Below are positions 35,855 through 46,376 of a DNA stretch of 64,000 nucleotides, in pieces (positions within the stretch are counted from its first letter, which is position 1; each line of letters starts with the position of its first letter). Position numbers and translations under genes: made by a program. This DNA comes from Erysipelotrichaceae bacterium (GTDB lineage: Bacteria; Bacillota_I; Bacilli_A; Erysipelotrichales; Erysipelotrichaceae), in assembly GCA_017432885.1 (NCBI GenBank), contig JAFRIE010000054.1, forward strand, positions 1 to 64,000. The letters are read 5' to 3'. The notes under the pieces were generated by a model. It made no database searches and was not told the DNA's origin. It worked only from the letters and a program-made list of their open reading frames with translations.

Positions 35855-38077
35855 ATGAAAGAAGTATTTGAATTTGATTTCTACGGTCGTAAATTAAGTA
35901 TCGAGACCGGTGAAGTCGCAAAACAGGCTGGGGGGTCTGTTCTGGTAAGGTATGGCGATACGGTGACATTATCTACGGCATGCGCATCTAGCGTTGCCAA
36001 GGACACGGATTTTTTCCCGCTCACGGTATCATTTGAAGAGAAACTGTATTCGGTCGGCAAGATCCCTGGAGGTTTCTTAAGAAGAGAAGGAAGACCTTCT
36101 GAACACGCTACGCTGACTGCGAGACTGATCGATAGACCGATCCGTCCGCTGTTTGCGGAAGGTTTCAGAAATGAAGTACAGGTCGTCAATACGGTACTGT
36201 CTGTCGATACGGACTGTTCTCCGGAAATGGCTGCGATGCTTGGAGCGTCCCTGGCGATCTGTATTTCCAATATTCCGTTTGATGGTCCGATTGCCGGTGT
36301 CAAGGTCGGCTATGTCGATGGACAGTTTGTTGTCAATCCGACCGTAGAACAATTATCAAGATCACTGATCGATCTGACGGTTGCCGGAACCAAGGAAGCT
36401 CTGAACATGGTCGAAGCAGGCGCACATGAAGTCGATGAAGATCTGATGCTGGATGCCCTGATGTTCGGACATGAAAAGGTTAAGGAACTCTGCGCTCTGG
36501 AAGAACAGATCATTGCCAAGGTAGGCAAGGAAAAGATGGAAGTCGTTCTTTATGAGATCGACGAAAGAGTCAAGGATTTTGTCAACGAGAATGGCAAGAA
36601 GCGTCTTGAGGAAGCCGTTTCCATTCATGACAAACTGGAATCCTATGCCGCTCAGGAAGGAATCACCAACGAAATGAAGGAACATTTCACCAATGATGAG
36701 ACGCTGAGTGAAAAAGAAAGCGATAAACTGGTAAAACAGACCGGTGAATACTGTACACAGATCATTGCGGATGAAGTCAGAAGACTGATTTCCGATGAAA
36801 AGATCAGACCGGATGGAAGAGCTTTGGATGAGATCCGTCCTTTGGATTCCCAGGTAGATCTGCTGCCGAGAGTACACGGTTCCGCCCTGTTCACCCGCGG
36901 ACAGACACAGGTCTTATCCGTTACGACTTTAGGTCCGTTAGGAGATAATCAGATCATCGACGACCTGACGGATGTCGATGAAAAGAGATTTATGCATCAC
37001 TACAACTTCCCGCCTTACTGTGTTGGTGAAGTCGGCAGAATGGGCACTCCTGGCAGAAGAGAAATCGGCCATGGCGCCTTAGGTGAAAGAGCTCTGCTTC
37101 AGGTGCTCCCTTCCGAAGAGGAATTCCCTTATGCGATTCGAACGGTTGCGGAAGTTCTGGAATCCAACGGTTCCAGCTCACAGGCTTCGATCTGTGCCGG
37201 AACAATGTCTTTGATGGCTGCCGGTGTTCCGATTAAGGCTCCTGTTGCCGGTGTGGCAATGGGTCTGATCACGACAGGCGAGAACTATTCGATCCTGACG
37301 GATATTCAGGGTATGGAAGATCATTACGGCGACATGGATTTCAAGGTTGCCGGTACAAAAGACGGTATTACCGCTTTACAGATGGATATTAAATGCAAGG
37401 GTATTACCAGAGAAGTATTCAAAGAAGCTCTGGCACAGGCTCACAAGGGCAGGATGGAGATCCTGGCGAACATGGCTACGGCTATTGCGGAACCAAGACC
37501 GGAAGTCAGCGAGTATGCGCCTAAGATGTGCACCTTCATGATCCCGACGGAAAAGATCAGGGAAGTTATCGGTACAGGCGGTAAGGTCATCAACGACATC
37601 ATCGAGAAATGTGATGACGTCAAGATCGACATCGACGATGACGGCAAGGTCGTAATCTATCATACTTCCAAGGCAGCAATCGAGAAGGCAAAAGCGATGA
37701 TCGATGAAATCACCAGAGAAGCCAAGGTAGGCGATATCTATGATGCCACTGTTGTCAGATTGGAAAAGTTCGGCGCTTTCGTTGAACTGTTCAAAGGACA
37801 GGATGCACTGCTTCATGTTTCCAAGATCAAACATGAAAGAGTCGAAAAGCCGGAAGATGTTCTGAAGATCGGCGACAAGATCCAGGTCAAAGTCATGGAA
37901 ATCGACGAGAAGGGCAGAGTAAATGTTTCCGCCAAGGAACTTCTGCCGAAACCGGAAAAAGAAGAAAAGAAAGAAAATAAAAAAGAAGGTAGGAAAGAAG
38001 CCAAGAAGGAAGAGAAGAAGGAAGAAGTGAAAGAAGAAAAGCACTTCGGAGAAATCAGATTCTTTGGCAAGAAATAA
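35855..38077 (+). CDS. pnp: Polyribonucleotide nucleotidyltransferase (PNPase)
   Basis: 3'-5' phosphorolytic exoribonuclease, 740 aa. It has two RNase PH-like domains (about 1-200 and 310-530; [20 protein letters not shown] and [16 protein letters not shown]), a KH domain ([14 protein letters not shown], about 565-625) and an S1 domain ([20 protein letters not shown], about 625-695). The last ~35 residues are an extreme Lys/Glu tail before a final [10 protein letters not shown]. The gene is monocistronic; the usual upstream rpsO is not there. The start follows a purine-rich site. Confidence 0.97.
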   Translation: MKEVFEFDFYGRKLSIETGEVAKQAGGSVLVRYGDTVTLSTACASSVAKDTDFFPLTVSFEEKLYSVGKIPGGFLRREGRPSEHATLTARLIDRPIRPLFAEGFRNEVQVVNTVLSVDTDCSPEMAAMLGASLAICISNIPFDGPIAGVKVGYVDGQFVVNPTVEQLSRSLIDLTVAGTKEALNMVEAGAHEVDEDLMLDALMFGHEKVKELCALEEQIIAKVGKEKMEVVLYEIDERVKDFVNENGKKRLEEAVSIHDKLESYAAQEGITNEMKEHFTNDETLSEKESDKLVKQTGEYCTQIIADEVRRLISDEKIRPDGRALDEIRPLDSQVDLLPRVHGSALFTRGQTQVLSVTTLGPLGDNQIIDDLTDVDEKRFMHHYNFPPYCVGEVGRMGTPGRREIGHGALGERALLQVLPSEEEFPYAIRTVAEVLESNGSSSQASICAGTMSLMAAGVPIKAPVAGVAMGLITTGENYSILTDIQGMEDHYGDMDFKVAGTKDGITALQMDIKCKGITREVFKEALAQAHKGRMEILANMATAIAEPRPEVSEYAPKMCTFMIPTEKIREVIGTGGKVINDIIEKCDDVKIDIDDDGKVVIYHTSKAAIEKAKAMIDEITREAKVGDIYDATVVRLEKFGAFVELFKGQDALLHVSKIKHERVEKPEDVLKIGDKIQVKVMEIDEKGRVNVSAKELLPKPEKEEKKENKKEGRKEAKKEEKKEEVKEEKHFGEIRFFGKK

Positions 38078-38097
38078 TACCGGATCAAAAAACAAAT

Positions 38098-38127
38098 AAG
38101 CGTGGCCTCAGTTGTCACGCTTTTTTT
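38098..38127 (+). terminator. Intrinsic terminator of pnp
   Basis: AAGCGTG and CACGCTT form a stem around an 11-nt loop, followed by T7. Confidence 0.82.
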
Positions 38128-38180
38128 CTGTTTTATTTGAAATATAATAGATATTAGTAGAACCGCTTTGGAGGTTAAAC

Positions 38181-40784
38181 ATGAATAATAAAAAATACAT
38201 TCGCGTCATTATGACCGTATTGCTGTGTCTTTCTCTGTTTGGATGCAAAGGGAAAGAAACGCCAGTCTCTTATCCGGATAGGGATGTCGATTATCCGGTA
38301 CAGATCGAAAAGCTGGAAGAAGATTCTATTCAGATCCATTATCAGCGGGATGACGGTAAATATTCCGAATGGACGCTTTGGCTATGGGATCCGGAAGGCA
38401 CAGATGACGGCAAAGAAGACGATTTCAATTATCAGGATGACTACGGCGTTATAGCTTCTTATCCTTTATCTTATTTTGGAGAACTCTCGGGAGGACGTCT
38501 TGGGTTGATTGTCAAGAAGAAGGGTAGCTGGACAAAAGACGGTACGGAATCCGATCGTTTTATCCTTTTTTCTTCCTATAAGAAGGACGAGAATAACATC
38601 TATCATGTTTATCTTGCCGGAGGCGATGAACATGTTTACGATTCTGCGGAAAAGACGATCAGTGATGTGATTCATTCCGCCTCTTTCAAGGATGAACATA
38701 CTTTGAATATCTCCTGCAGCAACGCCATTGAATCTTATGAATTGTTCTGTGATGGAGAACTGCTGCTAAAAGGGAACGGTGCAGGGAGAAAGAATCTGAC
38801 AGATACTTTAGACCTGACGGCTGAATACGCCAAATCCTATGCTGTTGAAGTCGTTTTCCGCGGATCCGGGACCAGACTTAATTCCCCGGTCTCTTTGACA
38901 GGCCTGTTTAGCAGCGATTCTTTCAACGAAATGTATTACTTTGGTGGAGAACTGGGAGCCTTGTATTCTGAAAATGAAACGATTTTCCGAGTCTGGTCTC
39001 CGGTGTCTGAGAGAATAGAACTGAGAATATATGACAGTGGAACTCCGTTGGCAATATCCGAAAACGGCAGTGATCAGTATCTTTCTTATGAAATGGAAAA
39101 GAAAGAGAAAGGCGTTTTTGAATCGGTATGTTCCGGTGATCTGGAAGGAAAATACTATACTTTTGTCGTCTATAACGGAACCTATCCGGATGGCATTGAA
39201 ATCATCGATCCATATGCAAAGAGTGCCGGAATCAACGGCATTAGAGGCATGATTGTCGATTTTTCGAAAACAGATCCGGATGGATGGGACAAAGTCGATT
39301 ATTTGAAACTGGATCGAAAAGAACTGACTGTCTGGGAGACGCATGTGGCAGATGTTACCAGTTCTGAAACCTGGCATGGTCCTGAAGAACATAGACGGAA
39401 GTTCCTTGGCCTGATTGACGAGGGAACGAAATACACAGAAGGAAATATCAGCGTCACGACCGGTTTTGATCATATTAAAGAACTGGGTGTCAATGCGGTG
39501 CAGCTGATTCCGATATTCGATCAGGATAACGATGAGAGAGAATATCGTTTTAACTGGGGTTACAATCCTTTAAACTACAACGTACTGGAGGGGATGTATT
39601 CCAGTGATCCGTATGACGGATACAGCAGGATCAAGGAATTTAAACAAGTCGTACAGCGTTTTCACGAGGCTGGCATCACGCTGATTATGGATGTCGTATA
39701 CAATCATGTATCTTCGGCTTTACGTTCCTCCTTTGATGTTCTGATGCCGGGGTATTATTACCGTTACAACTATGACGGTTCCTTTTCCAACGGATCAGGG
39801 TGCGGTAATGAAACAGCGAGCGAGATGCCGATGATGCGTAAATTCATTATTGACAGTATCTGCTTCTGGACAAAAGAGTATAAGCTAGGCGGTTTCCGCT
39901 TTGACCTGATGGGTTTACACGACATTGAAACAATGAATCTTGTGAACGAAGCGGCAAAAAAGATTAATCCGTACATTGTTATCTATGGCGAACCTTGGAC
40001 CGGCGGCAAGACGCCTTTAAGCAGCGATCTGCAGGCTATACAGGCCAATGCGGAGCAATTTAAAGGATATGGGCAGTTCAACGACCAGATGCGGGATGCT
40101 CTGATCAAAGGAGGACTGAATGCGCCTAGTGAAACCGGCTGGGTCAATACTACACAGATCAATGCTTCCGATGTCAGCAAGATACAGGAAGGAATCAACG
40201 GACGTACCTACAATGCCGCTTATCAGATCGAGGATCCCGACAAGAGCGTATCCTATGTGACCTGTCATGATAATTTCACTCTGTACGACCGGATGAAAGC
40301 GGCAGGAATCCAAGATGAAGAGACGATTCGCAAAATGTGTGTTCTGGCAGAAGCGGTCGTTCTGACATCCGACGGTACATCTTTCCTTTTGGCCGGTGAA
40401 GAAATGCTTCGAAGCAAGCAGGGTGACAGCAATTCTTATCAGTCTTCCGATGAAATCAATCAGCTGGACTATTCTCTGAAGATCAAGAATCATGATGTCT
40501 TTGAAAACATCAGAAAACTGATCGCTTTTAAGCAGAATACTGATCAGTTACACGAGAAAGAACCGGACGTCCTGGTAGAAACGTTGGAAAACGGCGCAGT
40601 ACTGAAATATGAACTGAAATCAGGGAAAAATACTTATCTGGTATATCACGCCAACGGTTTATGCAAGAACGTAAACATTAAAGAAGATGCATATACCGTT
40701 TATCTGGACACATTAGGTCTCTATGAAGGAAAAGCCGATGATCTGACATTGCAGCCGTATCAGACACTGATCCTGGTCCGATAG
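38181..40784 (+). CDS. pulA: Type I pullulanase, lipoprotein
   Basis: Surface lipoprotein GH13 debranching enzyme (867 aa) cleaving alpha-1,6 links in pullulan, glycogen or starch fragments. The lipobox is LFGC. N-terminal carbohydrate-binding/beta-sandwich regions precede the catalytic barrel. The pullulanase signature FNWGYNPLNYN (a variant of YNWGYDP) is followed by VVYNHV, then catalytic nucleophile D575 in GFRFDLMG, acid/base E604 in YGEPWTGG and D697 in TCHDNFT. A Shine-Dalgarno GGAGG is present. Its products would feed the sugar importers and glycolysis. Confidence 0.95.
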   Translation: MNNKKYIRVIMTVLLCLSLFGCKGKETPVSYPDRDVDYPVQIEKLEEDSIQIHYQRDDGKYSEWTLWLWDPEGTDDGKEDDFNYQDDYGVIASYPLSYFGELSGGRLGLIVKKKGSWTKDGTESDRFILFSSYKKDENNIYHVYLAGGDEHVYDSAEKTISDVIHSASFKDEHTLNISCSNAIESYELFCDGELLLKGNGAGRKNLTDTLDLTAEYAKSYAVEVVFRGSGTRLNSPVSLTGLFSSDSFNEMYYFGGELGALYSENETIFRVWSPVSERIELRIYDSGTPLAISENGSDQYLSYEMEKKEKGVFESVCSGDLEGKYYTFVVYNGTYPDGIEIIDPYAKSAGINGIRGMIVDFSKTDPDGWDKVDYLKLDRKELTVWETHVADVTSSETWHGPEEHRRKFLGLIDEGTKYTEGNISVTTGFDHIKELGVNAVQLIPIFDQDNDEREYRFNWGYNPLNYNVLEGMYSSDPYDGYSRIKEFKQVVQRFHEAGITLIMDVVYNHVSSALRSSFDVLMPGYYYRYNYDGSFSNGSGCGNETASEMPMMRKFIIDSICFWTKEYKLGGFRFDLMGLHDIETMNLVNEAAKKINPYIVIYGEPWTGGKTPLSSDLQAIQANAEQFKGYGQFNDQMRDALIKGGLNAPSETGWVNTTQINASDVSKIQEGINGRTYNAAYQIEDPDKSVSYVTCHDNFTLYDRMKAAGIQDEETIRKMCVLAEAVVLTSDGTSFLLAGEEMLRSKQGDSNSYQSSDEINQLDYSLKIKNHDVFENIRKLIAFKQNTDQLHEKEPDVLVETLENGAVLKYELKSGKNTYLVYHANGLCKNVNIKEDAYTVYLDTLGLYEGKADDLTLQPYQTLILVR

Positions 40785-40792
40785 AAATGAAT

Positions 40793-40798
40793 TATAAT
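40793..40798 (+). promoter_or_regulatory. -10 box directly before trmB
   Basis: TATAAT, then TGAAGT, then ATG at 40805: exactly 6 nt and no Shine-Dalgarno. Confidence 0.62.
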
Positions 40799-40804
40799 TG
40801 AAGT

Positions 40805-41416
40805 ATGAGAATGAGAAAAAAGAAATGGGTCTCCCCGTTTCTGGAAAATGAAAAAGAATATCTGATAACAGACCTTCATGCTTTTCTTTCCAATCTTCCG
40901 GTTTATCTGGAAATCGGCATGGGGATGGGAGATTTCATTACCGAGTCTGCATCATTGCATCCGCAGATCTATTATATCGGTCTGGAAAAAGAAGAGACCT
41001 GTGTAGCAAGAGCAATCAAGAAAGCGCAAGATAGAAAGCTGGAAAATTTTAAAGTACTCCTGGCGGATGCTATGAATCTGGAAACAATCTGCGATCCTGA
41101 AAGCATTGATCTGATCTATCTGCACTTTTCCGATCCCTGGCCAAAAAAGAGAAACCATAAACGTCGTCTGACCTATCCGCCGTTCCTAAAAAAATATGAA
41201 GCGATCCTGAAAGATAAAGGCATTCTGATTTTTAAGACCGATAATGAAAGATTCTTTGATGATTCGCTGGAATACTTTAAAGAATCTTCTTTTGTCCTGC
41301 TGGAAAGCGACAGAAACTACATCAAGAAGAATGAGCCGATGACGGCCTATCAGGCGAAATTTTCTGCAGAAGGCAAAGCGATATACTATGCGAAATATCA
41401 GATTAATAAGGTATAA
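40805..41416 (+). CDS. trmB: tRNA (guanine-N7-)-methyltransferase
   Basis: SAM-dependent enzyme (203 aa) making m7G46 in tRNA. The SAM-binding motif is YLEIGMGMGDFI, and the family signature DPWPKKRNHKRRL with its catalytic Asp is intact. TDNERFFDDSLEYF lies in the expected C-terminal position. It probably has a leaderless mRNA with its own promoter 8 bases past the pullulanase stop. Confidence 0.96.
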   Translation: MRMRKKKWVSPFLENEKEYLITDLHAFLSNLPVYLEIGMGMGDFITESASLHPQIYYIGLEKEETCVARAIKKAQDRKLENFKVLLADAMNLETICDPESIDLIYLHFSDPWPKKRNHKRRLTYPPFLKKYEAILKDKGILIFKTDNERFFDDSLEYFKESSFVLLESDRNYIKKNEPMTAYQAKFSAEGKAIYYAKYQINKV

Positions 41417-41417
41417 T
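41412..41417 (+). promoter_or_regulatory. -10 box before the ZnuA-like lipoprotein gene
   Basis: TATAAT (overlapping the trmB stop) is followed by AAGAGGGT and ATG at 41426. The AAGAGG is too close to the ATG to be an ideal Shine-Dalgarno. Confidence 0.5.
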
Positions 41418-41425
41418 AAGAGGGT

Positions 41426-42430
41426 ATGAGATTTTTAAGAAAAGTACTATGTATGATCATGGTGGTATTGCTTTGCGGATGTGCTTCTGCCAAGCGGTAC
41501 ACTTCCTATACGATTTATCCGATCGGTTATCTTTTGAATCGTATCGGAGGAAACAGGATCACGCCGATCTCTATCCAGACAAACACTCTGGTTCAGACAT
41601 CGCAGATTGTTAAAAACTATGAAGAGATCCTGGAAGATTCCTCTGTCCTCTTCCATATCGGCAATCTTGAGCCTTATATGGATCTTTATGACGAACAGAT
41701 CGCTGAACTTATCGATCTGTCTTCCGGAGATCTGTCAGTACTGAACTGTCTGTATCAGTATAAGCGTTATACGCCTGTAATTGTTGATGGAAAGGTGTCT
41801 TTCTTTGAGAGCACTTTTTATGAGAATGACGCATTCAACGACATAGACCTCTATGATCTGGATCCTTTCATCTGGCTTTCTCCGAGCGGCATGTACTGCA
41901 TGGCAAAAGACGTGAAGGAGTATCTCTCCAGCAACTATGTGGAGCAGTCCACCTACTTTGAGGAAAACTTTACGCAGGTTGCCGATGAACTGATCGCTCT
42001 GGATGCGGCATACCAGGCACTTGCGAGCCGTCTGGTGAAAGAAAACAAATCGATCCGTTTTGTATCCATGACCGGATCTTTCGGTTGCTGGCAAAAAGAT
42101 TTCGGCTTCCAGGTCTATCCGGTCTGTCTCTCTAAATACGGTGCACTACCGAATGAGCAGCAGCTGGAAGTGATCAAAACCAGGATCAGAAACGATAATG
42201 TTACTTATATCGCCATGGAACCGAATCTGCCGGAAGAAATGATGGAGCTTATGGCTCAGCTGGAAGAAGAACTCGGACTAAAGCGGGTTACCTTAAACAA
42301 CATTTCCTCTTTAACATCTTCCCAGATCGAATCGGGAAAGGACTACATGTCCCTGATGTATGAAAATCTCAGCATTCTGGAAAACATGGCTTCATCCAAC
42401 CAAAGCCCTGCGGCTCTTACAGGAGAATAG
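41426..42430 (+). CDS. ZnuA-family (cluster A-I) lipoprotein lacking metal-ligand histidines
   Basis: Lipoprotein of 334 aa (lipobox LLCGC, Cys 19) with the overall sequence plan of zinc/manganese-binding ABC receptors: YPIGYLLNRIGG, a GNLEPYMD helix start, DPFIWLSP and a long linking helix. The metal ligands are missing. The DPHxW His is F148, the 'HxAF-Y' site reads VSMTGSFGCW, and the first His position is replaced by TNTLVQTS. No permease or ATPase is adjacent. It directly precedes polA with no gap. A non-metal receptor or structural role is possible. Confidence 0.75.
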   Translation: MRFLRKVLCMIMVVLLCGCASAKRYTSYTIYPIGYLLNRIGGNRITPISIQTNTLVQTSQIVKNYEEILEDSSVLFHIGNLEPYMDLYDEQIAELIDLSSGDLSVLNCLYQYKRYTPVIVDGKVSFFESTFYENDAFNDIDLYDLDPFIWLSPSGMYCMAKDVKEYLSSNYVEQSTYFEENFTQVADELIALDAAYQALASRLVKENKSIRFVSMTGSFGCWQKDFGFQVYPVCLSKYGALPNEQQLEVIKTRIRNDNVTYIAMEPNLPEEMMELMAQLEEELGLKRVTLNNISSLTSSQIESGKDYMSLMYENLSILENMASSNQSPAALTGE

Positions 42431-45004
42431 ATGAAACTGCTGTTGATTGATGGAAACTCGGTACTTTTCCGCGGTTTCTATGCAACTTGTTACGGAAATA
42501 TCATGAAGACAAGTAAAGGCGTATACACCAATGCGGTATACGCTTTTGCCAATATGCTTAACAAGGCGTTGAATACCATAAAACCGGATTACTGCGTTGT
42601 AGCTTTTGATAAAGGAAAACATACTTTCCGTCATGATATTGCAGAAGACTACAAAGCGGGAAGAAGGGAAACTCCGGAAGAACTGGTAGGACAGTTTGAT
42701 CTGGTCAGAGAGATGCTGGAAGCTTATAACATGCCTTATCTGGAATACGATTCCATTGAAGCGGACGATATCATCGGTTCTTTAGCAAAGAAATATCCTT
42801 TAGAGACCTGTATCCTTTCAAGCGACAGAGATATGCTGCAGCTGATCGATGATACAACCAGTGTCTATGTCATGCGTAAGGGAATGTCTGATATTGCCAG
42901 AATGGACGAGAAAGCACTGATGGAGGAATACGGACTGAAACCGTACCAGATCATCGACTACAAAGGTCTGGCCGGAGACAAATCGGATCACATCAAGGGC
43001 GTTGAAGGTGTGGGAGACAAGACGGCAGTCAAGCTGCTGAGCGAATATGATACCTGCGAAGGAATTTATGAGAATATCGAGAAGATTCCAGGCAAGCTGA
43101 AAGAAAAACTGATAAAGGACAGGGATTCCTGTTTCTTATCAAAAACATTAGCTACCATTAAGACGGATGTCGAGATACCTGGTGTGCTGAATGATTATAA
43201 AGTGAATATAAACGAAACTGCCCGTAACGATTTTTTTGATAAGTATGAGATGTATTCTCTGATCCGAAAAACAAATCAGAGTTTTACAGAAGAAAAGAAG
43301 GATCATAAAACAGTAAACGAAATATCCGAAGAGCTGCTTCATGAACCGGTCGTTTATTTTCTCTCGGACGAGTTTTCTTACTATGAGAGGAAGCTTTATG
43401 GCGCTTGTTTCTGTAATGATGCAGGAATGGAATATATTTCTCTGGAAGATCTTAAAAAGGATCGTAGAGCACTGGAATTTCTGGCATCTGATCGGATGAA
43501 AACAGTATTTGATCTGAAAGCCTTAAAACACGCTTTGCATTATAACGGGATCGTTTTAGGCGGAAATACCGATGATCTGTTTCTGATGTCTTTCCTCTCC
43601 AACAATTACAACAGCGATCTGGCAAGTATAATCCGCAATTACCGAGGAAAGAAGATCCGGGAGCTGAAAGAGCTTTTCGGTACAGAAAAGAAACCGGCAG
43701 AAGTGCAGATAGATGAGCTTTCTGCCTATGCCTGTGAGATCGCCTATGATCTTGCACAGACTGAAAAAAGCGTGAGAAGAGAATTGGAAGAGAAACAAAT
43801 GCTGAATCTTTACCGGGATCTGGAACTCCCGCTGGTTGACGTGCTCTATGACATGGAAGAAGCAGGTGTGTGCTGTGATGAGAAAGAACTGGATGAGATC
43901 TCTTTACAGACAAAAGAAAAAATCGATGTTCTGGAAAGAAGGATCTATGATTCCATCGGACATGAATTCAATATTTCATCACCGAAACAGCTTGCCTCCG
44001 TTCTTTATGAAGAACTGGATCTTCCGGACCTGAAAAAAGGATCAACCAATGCAGAAACTCTGAATAAACTGATCAATTACCATCCGGTCGTAGCGGATAT
44101 TCTGGATTACCGGAAATATACGAAACTGTATTCAACTTATTCGGAAGGATTGAAAAAATATATCAGGCCTGACAAACGGATCCACACCATCTTTTCTCAA
44201 ACAATAACCCAGACCGGAAGGCTTTCCAGCTACGATCCAAATCTGCAGAACATATCCGTAAGAGATGATGAAGGAAGAGAAATTCGAAAGGCTTTTAAGC
44301 CGTCAGAAGATCACGTGCTGATCTCATCCGACTATTCGCAGGTTGAGCTTAGAGTTCTGGCTTCTCTTTCAGATGAAAAGAGAATGATCGATGCGTTCAA
44401 TGAGGGGATCGATATTCATACCAAGACTGCCATGGATGTTTTTGGTTTAAAGAAAGAGGAAGTAAGCGATCTGGTCAGAAGACATGCCAAGGCGGTGAAT
44501 TTCGGTGTCGTATACGGAATCAGTGATTTTGGTCTGGCAAACCAGACAAATCTTTCGTTTAAAGATGCCAAGAAGTTTATTGATGATTATTTTGTGACTT
44601 ATCCGAATATCAAGAAATATCTGGATGAACAGGTCGATTTCTGTAAAAAGAACGGCTATGTTAAAACAATGCTGAACCGTAGAAGATACATCAATGAGAT
44701 CAATGACAGAAATTATATGATGCGGGAATTCGGCAAGCGGGCGGCGATGAATGCGACGATTCAAGGCAGTGCTGCGGATCTGATCAAGATTGCCATGCTT
44801 AAGGCTGCAGAGAAGCTGAAAGAAGAAGAACTGAGATCAAGACTGATCCTTCAGGTCCATGATGAACTGATTTTTGATGTACCGGAAAATGAAGTAGAGA
44901 AGATGAAAGAGTTCATTCCTGAAATCATGTCAAATGCCTATCGTTTGAAGACTAGACTTGACTGTTCTCTAGCCATTGGTAAAGACTGGTATGAGGCAAA
45001 GTAA
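42431..45004 (+). CDS. polA: DNA polymerase I
   Basis: 857-aa repair polymerase. The N-terminal 5'-nuclease domain (about 1-290) has LIDGNSVLFRGFY, SIEADDIIG and YKGLAGDKSDHIKGVEGVGDKTA. The middle 3'-5' exonuclease-like domain is degenerate: the DxE motif is absent (VYFLSDEFSYYER in its place), as in Bacillus-type Pol I. The polymerase domain has motif A DYSQVELRVLA, motif B RRHAKAVNFGVVYG and motif C QVHDELIFDVP. The start codon follows the previous stop directly. First gene of polA-mutM-coaE-dnaB-dnaI-pfkA. Confidence 0.97.
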   Translation: MKLLLIDGNSVLFRGFYATCYGNIMKTSKGVYTNAVYAFANMLNKALNTIKPDYCVVAFDKGKHTFRHDIAEDYKAGRRETPEELVGQFDLVREMLEAYNMPYLEYDSIEADDIIGSLAKKYPLETCILSSDRDMLQLIDDTTSVYVMRKGMSDIARMDEKALMEEYGLKPYQIIDYKGLAGDKSDHIKGVEGVGDKTAVKLLSEYDTCEGIYENIEKIPGKLKEKLIKDRDSCFLSKTLATIKTDVEIPGVLNDYKVNINETARNDFFDKYEMYSLIRKTNQSFTEEKKDHKTVNEISEELLHEPVVYFLSDEFSYYERKLYGACFCNDAGMEYISLEDLKKDRRALEFLASDRMKTVFDLKALKHALHYNGIVLGGNTDDLFLMSFLSNNYNSDLASIIRNYRGKKIRELKELFGTEKKPAEVQIDELSAYACEIAYDLAQTEKSVRRELEEKQMLNLYRDLELPLVDVLYDMEEAGVCCDEKELDEISLQTKEKIDVLERRIYDSIGHEFNISSPKQLASVLYEELDLPDLKKGSTNAETLNKLINYHPVVADILDYRKYTKLYSTYSEGLKKYIRPDKRIHTIFSQTITQTGRLSSYDPNLQNISVRDDEGREIRKAFKPSEDHVLISSDYSQVELRVLASLSDEKRMIDAFNEGIDIHTKTAMDVFGLKKEEVSDLVRRHAKAVNFGVVYGISDFGLANQTNLSFKDAKKFIDDYFVTYPNIKKYLDEQVDFCKKNGYVKTMLNRRRYINEINDRNYMMREFGKRAAMNATIQGSAADLIKIAMLKAAEKLKEEELRSRLILQVHDELIFDVPENEVEKMKEFIPEIMSNAYRLKTRLDCSLAIGKDWYEAK

Positions 45005-45819
45005 TGCCTGAACTGCCGGAAGTACAGACTGTCCTGAATACGCTGGAAAGACAGATAAAAGGTAGAAGGATCATGGATATTCAGATCCTTTATCCGCCGA
45101 TCGTCATTTGTTGCGAAAAAGAATTTCGTAAAAGACTGATCGGTTCTTCTTTCTGCGGATTTAAAAGAAGAGGAAAATATCTGCTTCTTGAGATGGAAGA
45201 TGTGACATTGGTCAGCCATCTTAGAATGGAAGGAAAGTATTTCATTCTGGAACATGGCTCCCCGGTAGACAAACATGACCATGTGATTTTTTATCTGGAT
45301 GACGGAAGAGAACTACGATATAACGATGTCCGGAAATTCGGAAGAATGGAACTGATCGAGAAACAGGAAGATTATCGCTGTTTCAAAGGTCTCGGTCCGG
45401 AACCTTTTTCTGATGAATTCAATGCAAAGTACTGTTATGACCATCTGAAAGAAAAGAAACAGCCGATCAAGCAGGTACTGCTGGATCAGTCGTTTGTTGC
45501 CGGTATCGGCAACATCTATGCTGATGAAGTACTTTCTTTGACCCATGTCGACCCTAGGACTCCGGCCTGCCGGTTAAGCACAAAACAACTGCAGGAACTG
45601 GTAGAAAAGACGAGGTACATCCTGAACCGGGCTATTGAAGCCGGAGGTACGACGATTCGTTCTTATACCTCATCTTTAGGTGTTACCGGGATGTTTCAGC
45701 TAGATCTGAATGTGCACGGATTAAAGATCTGTCCGGTCTGCAGCAGTGAAATAAGGAAGATCAGGGTCGGAGGAAGAGGTACTTACTACTGCCCTAGATG
45801 TCAAAAGAGAAAAAGATGA
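45004..45819 (+). CDS. mutM: Formamidopyrimidine-DNA glycosylase
   Basis: Base-excision repair glycosylase/AP lyase (271 aa) removing 8-oxoguanine and FaPy. The catalytic N-terminus PELPEVQTV is intact (Pro2, Glu3), as are the SFVAGIGNIYADE helix-two-turn-helix and a zinc finger CPVCSSEIRK...YYCPRCQ. Its ATG shares a base with the polA stop (TAATG), so translation is coupled. Confidence 0.97.
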   Translation: MPELPEVQTVLNTLERQIKGRRIMDIQILYPPIVICCEKEFRKRLIGSSFCGFKRRGKYLLLEMEDVTLVSHLRMEGKYFILEHGSPVDKHDHVIFYLDDGRELRYNDVRKFGRMELIEKQEDYRCFKGLGPEPFSDEFNAKYCYDHLKEKKQPIKQVLLDQSFVAGIGNIYADEVLSLTHVDPRTPACRLSTKQLQELVEKTRYILNRAIEAGGTTIRSYTSSLGVTGMFQLDLNVHGLKICPVCSSEIRKIRVGGRGTYYCPRCQKRKR

Positions 45820-46376
45820 AGATTGCAATCACAGGAACCATAGGTTCGGGAAAAACGGCCGTATCGGAATATCTGCGTAGCAGGGGCTACGATGTTTTTG
45901 ACTGTGATAAAGTGAATGCTCAGCTTCTGGAAGAAAACAGAAAGGGATATAAAGCTGTAAAGAAGCTGTTTCCGGAATGCTTTGCCGGAAAGACCTTAAA
46001 CAAAAAAAGGCTGGCAGGAGAGATTTTTTCTGATCCCGAGAAAAAGCGTAAACTGGAAGAAGCAATGCATCCTTTGATCCTAAAAGAGCTGAATAAGAGA
46101 AAAGATGATCCTTTGTTTGCGGAAGTACCGCTGCTGTTTGAAGCGGACTGGGACATCTACTTTGATAAGAATCTGCTGATCATCGCTGATGAAGTACTGC
46201 TGAATAAAAGGATGGAAGAGAGAGGTTTTAGTAAAGCTGAATTTCAGGAAAGGCTGAAGACGCAGATGCCGGTGGAAGAAAAAATAAAAAGAGCGGATAA
46301 AATCATATATAATAATGGTAGTCTGAATGACCTGTATGTCATGATCGATGAATGGCTAAAGGAAATACTATGCTAG
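45816..46376 (+). CDS. coaE: Dephospho-CoA kinase
   Basis: Last step of coenzyme A synthesis, 186 aa. P loop ITGTIGSGKTAV, DCDKVNAQLL, and the lid region ending EVPLLFEADWD are typical. The start is placed at ATG 45816 (MKIAITG, matching the family N-terminus and overlapping the mutM stop as ATGA). An in-frame ATG 18 nt earlier is possible. The order mutM-coaE is conserved in Bacilli. Confidence 0.94.
   Translation: MKIAITGTIGSGKTAVSEYLRSRGYDVFDCDKVNAQLLEENRKGYKAVKKLFPECFAGKTLNKKRLAGEIFSDPEKKRKLEEAMHPLILKELNKRKDDPLFAEVPLLFEADWDIYFDKNLLIIADEVLLNKRMEERGFSKAEFQERLKTQMPVEEKIKRADKIIYNNGSLNDLYVMIDEWLKEILC

Noticed and set aside
37376..38095. 239-codon minus-strand open frame over the end of pnp
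   Set aside because: It is antisense to a well-defined S1 domain and Lys/Glu tail; the Phe/Leu-rich product is the mirror of AAG and GAA codons.
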